A stretch of 64,000 bases of DNA from Shewanella kaireitica. GTDB lineage: Bacteria > Pseudomonadota > Gammaproteobacteria > Enterobacterales > Shewanellaceae. The notes below the pieces were generated by a model. It was not told where the DNA came from. It worked only from the letters and a program-made list of their open reading frames with translations, and ran no database searches. The translations under genes and the position numbers were made by a program. This document shows positions 8,911 through 16,020 of the stretch, piece by piece (within the stretch, counting starts at the first letter, position 1; every line of letters starts with the position of its first letter). The stretch lies in the NCBI RefSeq assembly GCF_023284045.1, contig NZ_JAKIKQ010000023.1, positions 1-64,000 on the forward strand, given 5' to 3'.

Positions 8911-9250
8911 CCCAAATATAAAAGTCACCAGCAAGTTTTCAAATGATTAGAACGGCATATCCAGTTCAAAGTGTATAAAGTGAAAATTGTAAACCTTTGT
9001 TAATCGTTAGTATATTGTGTTTAATGAAGACGCTAAACATAAGTTAGTTAGCGATATAATATGCTGGCAACAAGAAGGTAACTGCAATTAATTCGCTTTG
9101 GTAGACCAATAAAGCGTTAGATCATATATGTGATAACTCAAAAAACCTTTTAGCAACAGGGTTATCTTAGTGTATCGAGTCTATTGTATACTTTCCTAAA
9201 ACTACCCCATGAAAATAGGCAATGACGCAATGTCATTGTAATAATAAGAG
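8911..9250. promoter_or_regulatory. intergenic region before the M1 peptidase, with an operator-like palindrome
   Basis: AT-rich leader without coding capacity. CAATGAC (9220-9226) and GTCATTG (9232-9238) form a perfect 7-bp inverted repeat with a 5-nt spacer, ending 12 bp before the peptidase start. It could be a repressor site or a leader hairpin that controls translation. No promoter is clear enough to call. Confidence 0.35.
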
Positions 9251-11713
9251 ATGTATCCAGTGAATAAGAATAAAAATTCATCCATATTACTGTGCGCAGT
9301 AATTGCTGGTTTAGCTTTACCAGTGCACGCGTTACCGATAAAACAATCTAAAGGTGACTTTGAAGATAAGTTTCGTCAGTTAGATGAAGACCTGCCCACT
9401 CCCAATGTTTATAGAAATGCAGCAGGAGAACCTGGACACCAATATTGGCAACAGCAGGTAGATTATCAAATTAAGGCCTCTCTAAATGAAGATAAAAGGC
9501 GCCTTGAAGCCGAGCAAACCGTCACTTACACAAACAACTCTCCTGATACTCTCAAATATCTTTGGCTTCAGTTAGATCAGAACTACTATAAAGCGGACTC
9601 TATCGCCACTCGGACTCGCACTTTCTCGAGTCCATCTGAACTCGCTAATAGCGTTAATGGTAAGCCGACTAAAATCAGTTTAAAAACATTACGTGGTCAA
9701 CAGTTTTTAGCTGACAATAATGTCGGATATGAAATAGGTGAAGTCACAGTCAGTGGCACTCCTCTTCATGTGACAATTGTCGGTACCAATATGAGAATTG
9801 ATCTACTCGAACCACTAAAACCAGGTAAAGAAGTAGAGTTCGAGTTCGACTACGCTTTTAACATTACCGAGCAAAAAGCCGTTGGTGGCCGCAGTGGTTA
9901 CGAGCACTTCCCTGACGATAAACGTGATGGTGGCAATGACATATTTCAACTTGCGCAGTGGTTTCCTAGATTACACGCATACACAGATTATGAGGCTTGG
10001 ACAAATAAAGCCTTCTTAGGCAGTGGTGAATTCACCTTGGAGTTTGGTGACTATGATGTTGAATTAACTGTACCAGCCGATCATATTGTTGCGGCTACAG
10101 GTGAATTAGCCAATGCTAATTCCGTGTTAAACAAAACGCAGCGCAAACGTTTTGAAAAAGCCAAAACCAGTAAAAGACCGGTTTTCATAGTCACCGAAGC
10201 TGAAGCTTTAGAAAATGAGCTAGCAGCAACCAGTAGTACCAAAACCTGGCATTTTGAAGCTGAAAATGTACGCGACTTTGCATGGGCTTCCTCGAGAAAA
10301 TTCATGTGGGATGCTAAAGGTTACCAGCAGCAATCTACTAAACGCCCTTTAGTCATGGCGATGTCTTTTTATCCAAAGGAAGGTGGCGACCTTTGGAAAA
10401 AATATTCTACAGAATCTATCATCCATACCATGGAAGTATATTCAAAATATTCTTTTGATTACCCATATCCAACTGCTCAATCTATTAATGGACCCGTAGG
10501 TGGAATGGAATACCCAATGATCACTTTCAACGGGCCGCGCACCGAATTACAAGAAGATGGTAGCAGAACCTATACATTGTCAGAAAAGCGTTTTCTGATC
10601 GGTGTTGTAATCCATGAAATTGGCCATATTTACTTTCCAATGATCGTGAACTCAGACGAAAGGCAGTGGACATGGATGGACGAAGGGCTTAATAGCTTTT
10701 TAGACTCCGTTGCAAAAAGAGAATGGGAAACTGAATCTCATTGGGCTAGAGAGCCGCGCGACATCGTTGAATACATGAAATCTACAGTGCAAGTCCCGGT
10801 TATGACTCAATCTGATAGTGTATTGAAACTCGGCCCTAATGCTTACACCAAACCCGCTGTCGCTTTAGATATTTTACGAGAAGTTGTTCTTGGACGAGAG
10901 CTTTTTGATTTTGCATTTAAAGAGTATGCCACTCGCTGGAAGTATAAACGCCCTACTCCATCTGACTTTTTTAGAACCATGGAAGAAGCATCGGGTGTTG
11001 ACCTAGATTGGTTCTGGAGAGGATGGTTTTACACCACGGATCATGTAGATATTTCAATCGACAAGGTCTACAAGCTTAGAATGAATACTAAAAATCCAGA
11101 TATCGACTTTGCTCGCGAACGCCAAATGGAGCAGGATAAACCTACTCCTATGGCAATAGATAGAAACAAAGAGGAAGGGCTTAAAACTTGGATAGATCTT
11201 AACCCAGATGTAACCGATTTTTATGAATCTAACGATGAATATACAGTTACCAATAAAGAGAGAAATAAATACAATAAATTTATTAAAAAGTTAGAGCCCT
11301 GGGAACGTGACGTCATAAAAAGAGCGATTAAAGAGGATAAAAATTATTACGTGCTCGAATTTTCAAACCTAGGCGGACTTGTTATGCCCATATTGCTGCA
11401 ATTGACTTATGAAGATGGCAGCGTAGAAGCGCTAAACATCCCAGCAGAGATCTGGCGCAGAAGTCCAAAGTCAGTCAATAAGCTCATCGTGTCTGACAAA
11501 GTTCTAAAAGAAGTTGAAATCGATCCTAGCTGGCAAACAGCGGATGTTGATTTGAACAACAACTACTTTCCGCGCAGGATTATTCCATCAAGAATTGAAG
11601 CCTACAAAAAAGAGAAAAGTAAGGCAAAAGTTAAACGGGATATTATGCAGGATATTAAAACAGAACTTAAAAATGAAGATGATGAAGAGTCAAATTCAGA
11701 AAAGGCTGGTTAA
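9251..11713 (+). CDS. secreted M1 family zinc metallopeptidase
   Basis: Large aminopeptidase-type metalloenzyme, 820 residues, with a signal peptide (LCAVIAGLALPVHA). The M1 zinc site is complete: HEIGH (His455, Glu456, His459), with the third ligand Glu478 in WMDEGLNSF, which fits the HExxH-x18-E pattern. The substrate-recognition motif is GGMEYP in place of GAMEN, typical of a divergent M1 branch found in marine bacteria. The C-terminal 200 residues are highly charged and end in a Lys/Glu-rich tail. An alternative GTG start at 9260 is possible. The next gene starts 3 bp after the stop, so the two are translationally coupled. It probably acts in the periplasm or outside the cell on peptides; the true substrate is unknown. 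Confidence 0.88.
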   Translation: MYPVNKNKNSSILLCAVIAGLALPVHALPIKQSKGDFEDKFRQLDEDLPTPNVYRNAAGEPGHQYWQQQVDYQIKASLNEDKRRLEAEQTVTYTNNSPDTLKYLWLQLDQNYYKADSIATRTRTFSSPSELANSVNGKPTKISLKTLRGQQFLADNNVGYEIGEVTVSGTPLHVTIVGTNMRIDLLEPLKPGKEVEFEFDYAFNITEQKAVGGRSGYEHFPDDKRDGGNDIFQLAQWFPRLHAYTDYEAWTNKAFLGSGEFTLEFGDYDVELTVPADHIVAATGELANANSVLNKTQRKRFEKAKTSKRPVFIVTEAEALENELAATSSTKTWHFEAENVRDFAWASSRKFMWDAKGYQQQSTKRPLVMAMSFYPKEGGDLWKKYSTESIIHTMEVYSKYSFDYPYPTAQSINGPVGGMEYPMITFNGPRTELQEDGSRTYTLSEKRFLIGVVIHEIGHIYFPMIVNSDERQWTWMDEGLNSFLDSVAKREWETESHWAREPRDIVEYMKSTVQVPVMTQSDSVLKLGPNAYTKPAVALDILREVVLGRELFDFAFKEYATRWKYKRPTPSDFFRTMEEASGVDLDWFWRGWFYTTDHVDISIDKVYKLRMNTKNPDIDFARERQMEQDKPTPMAIDRNKEEGLKTWIDLNPDVTDFYESNDEYTVTNKERNKYNKFIKKLEPWERDVIKRAIKEDKNYYVLEFSNLGGLVMPILLQLTYEDGSVEALNIPAEIWRRSPKSVNKLIVSDKVLKEVEIDPSWQTADVDLNNNYFPRRIIPSRIEAYKKEKSKAKVKRDIMQDIKTELKNEDDEESNSEKAG

Positions 11714-11716
11714 TAT

Positions 11717-12208
11717 ATGAAATTAATTATCGCGGTTTTCATTGGATTAATCTCTCATTCAGTATGCGCACATCAGCAAAAGATGGCTACCACTACCATT
11801 AGCTTTAACCATAGAGTTGATAATATTGAAGTGATGCACAAGTTTTATCTTCATGATGCTGAGCATGCGGTCAAGGATCTGTTTGATCCCAGCGCTGATA
11901 TTTTAAGCAGTAAAGCCACCCAAAATAGCTTTGCAGAATATGTGCAAACGCAGTTTGCGATTGAAACTAATCATTCTAAAAAGCTACCGCTTAAGTTTGT
12001 TGGTTTAGAGCTTGATGGCAAGTATATTTGGATTTACCAAGAAACGGCGATACCAAACCGAGTCACTGGGCTATCCATTTCAAACGGAGCGCTACAAGAA
12101 CTTTGGCCAGCCCAGTTAAATTTGGTCAATATTGAGGGTAAAGGCGAGTTACAATCTTTGCTATTCAACAATAGCGACCAATGGCTTAACGTATCATTGA
12201 CTGAATAA
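11717..12208 (+). CDS. DUF6702-like secreted protein
   Basis: Small exported protein of 163 residues with signal peptide MKLIIAVFIGLISHSVCA. The mature part is predicted beta-rich and begins with a HQQKMATTTISFNHRVDNIEVMHKFYLHDAEHAV segment containing several histidines. This resembles the DUF6702 family, whose members often follow M1 peptidases. It begins 3 bp after the peptidase stop and ends at a shared hairpin terminator, so the pair forms a two-gene operon. A role as partner or chaperone of the peptidase is inference from coupling only. Confidence 0.6.
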   Translation: MKLIIAVFIGLISHSVCAHQQKMATTTISFNHRVDNIEVMHKFYLHDAEHAVKDLFDPSADILSSKATQNSFAEYVQTQFAIETNHSKKLPLKFVGLELDGKYIWIYQETAIPNRVTGLSISNGALQELWPAQLNLVNIEGKGELQSLLFNNSDQWLNVSLTE

Positions 12209-12214
12209 TATATT

Positions 12215-12248
12215 AAAGGGCTAACTCTTATTAAGTGTTAGCCCTTTT
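12215..12248. terminator. shared terminator between the M1 operon and the glycine-zipper gene
   Basis: AAAGGGCTAAC (12215-12225) pairs with GTTAGCCCTTT (12237-12247), and the inner bases can extend the stem. It is followed by T-rich sequence. The genes converge here, so it may serve both strands. Confidence 0.8.
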
Positions 12249-12270
12249 GTTAATTTGTAGCAAATCAAAT

Positions 12271-12660
12271 TTAATTCAGCACTACATAGCCACGATTTAC
12301 CATGCAGTTTTTAACCACATTTTGTTGTTCTGCTTCAAATTTTTCAGCATCATTGCGTCGACTTCTACCGTTAGATAGCACGCCGAGTCCAAGCCCGATA
12401 GCAGCACCTTGTTTGGCCCCATCAGTCCCTGACCCACCGGCTATTGCTTTACCCGCTGAACCAATAGCAGCCCCTTTGGCAGCACTACCAACCGCACTAC
12501 TACTAGTGTCCTTTTTTTGAACTTGGGTTGATAATTCAGTACATTGGTGCAGATCATAGATATAATCTTTTTCATCCACTCCTGTTTTATCTACAATGAT
12601 ATTTGCTGTAACATTTGATGAAACCAGCAGTAATATAATCATGAGCATGCTTTTATTCAT
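12271..12660 (-). CDS. glycine-zipper family exported protein
   Basis: Exported protein of about 129 residues with a signal peptide (MNKSMLMIILLLVSSNVTA). The mature N-terminus contains YIYDLHQCTELS. A glycine/alanine-zipper follows (GSAAKGAAIGSAGKAIAGG...GAAIGLGLGVLS, roughly residues 57-100), then a short tail with a second cysteine (VVKNCMVNRGYVVL). The two cysteines could pair in the periplasm. Such glycine-zipper proteins sit in or span the outer membrane; the function is unknown. I chose ATG 12660, which has AAGG eight bases upstream, over the GTG at 12669. Confidence 0.75.
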   Translation of the reverse strand: MNKSMLMIILLLVSSNVTANIIVDKTGVDEKDYIYDLHQCTELSTQVQKKDTSSSAVGSAAKGAAIGSAGKAIAGGSGTDGAKQGAAIGLGLGVLSNGRSRRNDAEKFEAEQQNVVKNCMVNRGYVVLN

Positions 12661-12787
12661 AGGGCGCACCTTCGCTGTTCTAATTCAATAATTGACAAGT
12701 ACGCTAACAGAATGCAAAAACACATCACACTCGTAAAAGTACCTGTATTACCAATTATGGTACAAAGGCTTAGACTAGGTTTTTAAA

Positions 12788-13813
12788 TTGACAAAAAATA
12801 TAGCGAAACTCGAAGAAAAATTGTCTGCTCTTTTAGGAACAACTCAGTTTGAAAAAGTTGAAATAGTCCAATCACTTTGGTCAGGCTATGGGGAAATTGG
12901 CCGCTATGAAAATAAAGATAAGTCCAATCCCTTTTATGGTCGCTTTATTGTAAAACATATCTCACCGCCGACTATCCAAGAACACCCACGAGGATGGAAT
13001 GGAGCCGTCGCACATCAACGAAAGCTAACCTCCTATAATGTCGAAGCAGAGTTTTATCAAAATTGGGCTAATACCATTAAACCGATTTGTGCGCTTCCCA
13101 AGTTTATTGCCCAAGAAAACTTTAATGAAGGGTGTCCAAATTCAAAAATAATTGTAATGTCTGATTTAGATTCTAATGGTTATCCAATAAGACTTTCAAA
13201 CGCATCGATCAAGGTTGCAGGTACTTGTCTAGATTGGCTAGCGAGATTTCATGCGCTTAATTTACAGTTAGAAGTGATTGAGGATTGGCCAAAAAATCTA
13301 TGGCCGATTGGCACTTACTGGTATTTAGATACTCGACTTACTGAGTATAACGCCATGGAGGAAAGTGAGCTTAAACGCTGTGCAGAACTACTTAATGCGA
13401 AGCTTAATAACTGTCAATTTAAGACCTTAGTCCATGGTGATGCAAAAATTGCAAACTTCTGTTTTTCTGAAGATTTATCAGAAGTAGCAGCGGTAGATTT
13501 TCAATATGTAGGTGCCGGATGCGGCATGAAGGACGTGATATATTTTCTGGGTAGCTGTCTAGATGAAACAACTCTTGAACAACATTTTGACGAGTTAATC
13601 GATGTTTATTTTAGCCACCTAAAGACAAGTATAGAAGAGTTAAACAGTAAGGTTTGTTTTAAAGAAGTTGAATCGGAATGGCGTGAATTGATCGATATAG
13701 CATGGGCCGACTTTGAACGGTTTCTCGCTGGTTGGGCGCCAACACATAACAAGCGCACTGTATTTAGCCAAAAAAGAACAATGGCAGCACTTAACAAAAT
13801 TCAATGTAGTTAA
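12788..13813 (+). CDS. EcKL/APH-like small-molecule kinase
   Basis: Phosphotransferase of the aminoglycoside/choline/ecdysteroid kinase-like fold, 341 residues. The catalytic loop is HGDAKIANF (HGDxxxxN) and the metal-binding Asp is in VDFQYVG, about 25 residues later. The mid-protein helix CLDWLARFHALNL fits the lid region. It starts at TTG 12788 with only a weak upstream AGG, so the start is uncertain. No neighbouring gene hints at the substrate. It could phosphorylate a sugar, amino alcohol or sterol-like compound; resistance cannot be inferred. The gene is monocistronic and followed by a strong hairpin at 13879-13928. Confidence 0.7.
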   Translation: MTKNIAKLEEKLSALLGTTQFEKVEIVQSLWSGYGEIGRYENKDKSNPFYGRFIVKHISPPTIQEHPRGWNGAVAHQRKLTSYNVEAEFYQNWANTIKPICALPKFIAQENFNEGCPNSKIIVMSDLDSNGYPIRLSNASIKVAGTCLDWLARFHALNLQLEVIEDWPKNLWPIGTYWYLDTRLTEYNAMEESELKRCAELLNAKLNNCQFKTLVHGDAKIANFCFSEDLSEVAAVDFQYVGAGCGMKDVIYFLGSCLDETTLEQHFDELIDVYFSHLKTSIEELNSKVCFKEVESEWRELIDIAWADFERFLAGWAPTHNKRTVFSQKRTMAALNKIQCS

Positions 13814-13878
13814 TCTAACCTATCCTCGGAAAATCATTTTGTTCAGCTTTTAAATTGTTGAGCAAAACCAAAGTAATG

Positions 13879-13928
13879 GCTCTTTAACTATCTTAAGGTT
13901 ACAACGCAAAAGATAGTTAAGGGAGAGC
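13879..13928. terminator. long hairpin between convergent genes
   Basis: TTAACTATCTT (13884-13894) pairs perfectly with AAGATAGTTAA (13910-13920). The stem continues as GCTCT (13879-13883) with AGAGC (13924-13928) after a 3-nt bulge. It lies between the kinase gene and the convergent small basic protein. There is no clear T-run, so terminator is the likeliest but not the only role. Confidence 0.5.
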
Positions 13929-13951
13929 TATTTACAGATTAAGGTAACTTT

Positions 13952-14464
13952 TTATTCTACTTCGCCATTATCACTCCGTATTTTCTCACAATCACTCAGT
14001 AAATGATCAACTGCTTGATCAAAACTGTCTAGTTGCTTTAACGACATAAATGCTTTGAGTCTATGAACAAGGTCATTGCTTAACTCTATGTGGGATTTCT
14101 TTTTACGTTTTTTTATTTGTGCTAATTCCTTTCGGACCATACGCCAACCGTAATCGCTAAACATTTCGTTTAAACAAAAATTTAGCTGCTCTAACTCTAC
14201 ACTTAGATCCACACTTTGCTTTCGCTTTCGAGCCACTAATGAAAGTAACTCTGATATTTTTAAGAATTGTAATTCTGACTCGCCGCTACTTTCAAACCAA
14301 GCTGACCTTCTTGAAATTTGTTCTTTAGGTATGAGTCTAAAGATAAGTGGTAACGCTATAACAAGTTCACTTTGTTGGATCAGTAATAGTTTACGACCCT
14401 TTATTGGTTTATTACCGTGGTATTGCCACTCTTGCTTTGTATCATCCATCTGCTTAATCATCAA
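13952..14464 (-). CDS. basic protein with a ribbon-helix-helix-like C-terminus
   Basis: Unrecognised protein of 170 residues. The C-terminal part has a basic patch (KKRKKK, about 118-123), a short strand (SHIELS) and two helices (NDLVHRLKAFMSLKQLD and SFDQAVDHLLSDCEKI). This order is the ribbon-helix-helix DNA-binding fold, as in CopG/MetJ and the C-terminal part of MatP. Residues 1-115 do not match the MatP N-terminal domain that I know. It is divergent from the tyrosine recombinase across 393 bp that contain several inverted repeats. A role as DNA-binding accessory factor or repressor for that region is inferred from fold and position. Confidence 0.6.
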   Translation of the reverse strand: MMIKQMDDTKQEWQYHGNKPIKGRKLLLIQQSELVIALPLIFRLIPKEQISRRSAWFESSGESELQFLKISELLSLVARKRKQSVDLSVELEQLNFCLNEMFSDYGWRMVRKELAQIKKRKKKSHIELSNDLVHRLKAFMSLKQLDSFDQAVDHLLSDCEKIRSDNGEVE

Positions 14465-14472
14465 TTTTAAAG

Positions 14473-14574
14473 TATGGTTATACCATTTATATTGGGAATA
14501 ATATTGAATAACTAACAGATAAACAAGTGATTGGGGTGACTATTTTTGATAGCCATTAAAATGGTGTAACCATA
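14473..14574. repeat. 16-bp inverted repeat pair around the small basic gene's 5' region
   Basis: TATGGTTATACCATTT (14473-14488) and AAATGGTGTAACCATA (14559-14574) are reverse complements with one mismatch, 70 bp apart. Each arm is itself partly palindromic (ATGGTTATACCAT). They flank the probable promoter of the gene at 14464 and are good candidates for protein-binding sites of the adjacent ribbon-helix-helix-like protein or the recombinase. Confidence 0.6.
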
Positions 14575-14739
14575 TTAATAATTGAGATAGTCCGATAAGA
14601 AGTAAACTGCCTTAACTTAGCATAATAGCGTCTTTATCAAAAATAGCTTTTTGAGCTATAAGTTTTTGACCGATAACTTCCACTGTTGTTTATTTCGGCT
14701 AAACCTAGCTGTTTTGTTCTCATTTGCTTATAACTTAGC

Positions 14740-14775
14740 CACTACCAGTGATAATGACGATTATCACTGGTAGTG
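14740..14775. repeat. 36-bp palindrome upstream of the tyrosine recombinase
   Basis: CACTACCAGTGATAAT (14740-14755), spacer GACG, then its exact reverse complement (14760-14775): 16-bp perfect arms. It ends 82 bp before the recombinase start. Tyrosine recombinase core sites are paired inverted arms of about 11-13 bp around a 6-8 bp crossover, and this palindrome can be read that way (14-8-14). It could equally be an operator or a transcribed hairpin; it has no T-run for a terminator. Confidence 0.65.
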
Positions 14776-14857
14776 ACTGTAGTAAATAGATAAACTATCT
14801 TGCTTATGTTGGTGCTAAATCCATAAATTAACGATATATAAAGAGGTAAGTTAGGAA

Positions 14858-15901
14858 ATGAGTCGAAAGCATATTAGCCCCATTTCCAATAAAGTATCGA
14901 GCACTAGCGGTAACAATGACTTTTACCAAGAAGCTGAACTACCAATTTCGATGCTTAATGATTTTGAAAGTGCAGCCAAAGAAACCCGTTATGAAATTTC
15001 TAAAAACACTCGGCGAGTTTATCGTTCAAGCTTTGGTATTTTCAAAACTTATTGCGAAACTCATGGGCTAAGCTCAAACCCTGCCGATCCAAGAACGGTT
15101 ATTTCCTTTATCGGTCATCAAAAAGATTTTTATCAAGCCAAAAGTGGTCACCAGCTATCAACTCAAACTATCAATAGTCGATTAGCGGCTATTCGTTTTT
15201 ATCATATTCAATCAGGTAGCCCCTCACCAACTGAGCATCCTTTAGTGACTCGAGTTATGCGTGGACTTATGCGCAACCACACTCGAATAGTTTCGGACTA
15301 TGATCAGCAACCAATTATGTATGATGAACTTGAGTTGCTTATTCAAGCTATTGAAGGCCAAAGTCAGGCTCTGACTCAAAAACGTGATAAGGCTATTGTC
15401 TTATTGGGTTTTCAAGGAGGATTTAGACGATCGGAGTTAGCGAATATAAAAGTCAATCACTTAAGCTTTTTAAGAGACAAATTAAAAGTTAGGCTGCCCT
15501 ACTCTAAGAGTAATCAGCAAGGTCAAAGAGAGTGGAAAGTGCTACCAAAGGAAGAAACGTTTTCAGCTTACGAACCGGTAAAGGACTGGATTAATGCTGC
15601 AAAAATAACGGAAGGTCACTTATTTAGATCACTAACTCGAGATGGCAGATATATTAGAGACTATCAAGTGTTAGATGCTAACTCAGGCAAAGGTTTCTTA
15701 CGTGGTGATGACATTTACCAATTGATAAAACGCTACTGTAATAAAGCTGATTTAGATCCTAGGTTTTATGGAGCTCACAGTTTAAGAAGCGGTTGCGTTA
15801 CACAACTACATGAAAACAATAAAGATCATCTTTACATCATGGGGCGTACTGGCCATACCGATCCAAGATCGTTAAATCATTATTTAAAACCTAACGACTA
15901 G
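14858..15901 (+). CDS. tyrosine recombinase / integrase
   Basis: Site-specific recombinase of the tyrosine family, 347 residues. The N-terminal SAM-like DNA-binding domain covers about residues 40-140 (NTRRVYRSSFGIFKTYC). The catalytic domain shows Arg190 in GFRRSELANI, His307 and Arg310 in HSLRSG, His333 in GHTDPRS and the nucleophile Tyr342 in NHYLKP. All core residues are present, so it should be active. The start ATG has AAGAGGTAAG upstream. It is not next to a tRNA or obvious phage genes. Upstream lies a divergent ribbon-helix-helix-like gene and a 36-bp palindrome. The role is unknown: a stable chromosomal recombinase or the remnant of an integrated element. Confidence 0.9.
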   Translation: MSRKHISPISNKVSSTSGNNDFYQEAELPISMLNDFESAAKETRYEISKNTRRVYRSSFGIFKTYCETHGLSSNPADPRTVISFIGHQKDFYQAKSGHQLSTQTINSRLAAIRFYHIQSGSPSPTEHPLVTRVMRGLMRNHTRIVSDYDQQPIMYDELELLIQAIEGQSQALTQKRDKAIVLLGFQGGFRRSELANIKVNHLSFLRDKLKVRLPYSKSNQQGQREWKVLPKEETFSAYEPVKDWINAAKITEGHLFRSLTRDGRYIRDYQVLDANSGKGFLRGDDIYQLIKRYCNKADLDPRFYGAHSLRSGCVTQLHENNKDHLYIMGRTGHTDPRSLNHYLKPND

Positions 15902-15952
15902 AAATATATCAAATATTGAAACTGTAGAATTCTCAAAGCTATTATCTTAAAT

Positions 15953-15984
15953 AAAAAGGGCACTCTTATAGAGTACCCTTTAGA
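15953..15984. terminator. bidirectional terminator between recombinase and nucleotidase genes
   Basis: AAAGGGCACTC and GAGTACCCTTT pair around loop TTATA with one mismatch. The hairpin is flanked by A-rich and T-rich sequence between convergent genes. Confidence 0.75.
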
Positions 15985-16020
15985 ATTTATCTAACTATAC
16001 TTTTATAATATAAAGCGTAT

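Larger units (their letters stand above)
14465..14857. other. recombinase intergenic region
   Basis: Holds the inverted repeats at 14473-14574 and 14740-14775, plus a small hairpin ATAGCT/AGCTAT near 14643-14660. There is no open frame of note. The density of palindromes is clearly higher than in other gaps of this window. Confidence 0.6.

Noticed and set aside
13952..14464. Identification of the 170-aa protein as MatP
   Set aside because: Only the C-terminal strand-helix-helix looks similar. The N-terminal half does not match the MatP domain I know, and no matS-type 13-mer (GTGACRNYGTCAC) was noticed nearby.
14465..14857. dif site near the recombinase
   Set aside because: No sequence resembling the XerCD dif core (ATAATGTATATTAT) was noticed here or elsewhere in the window.
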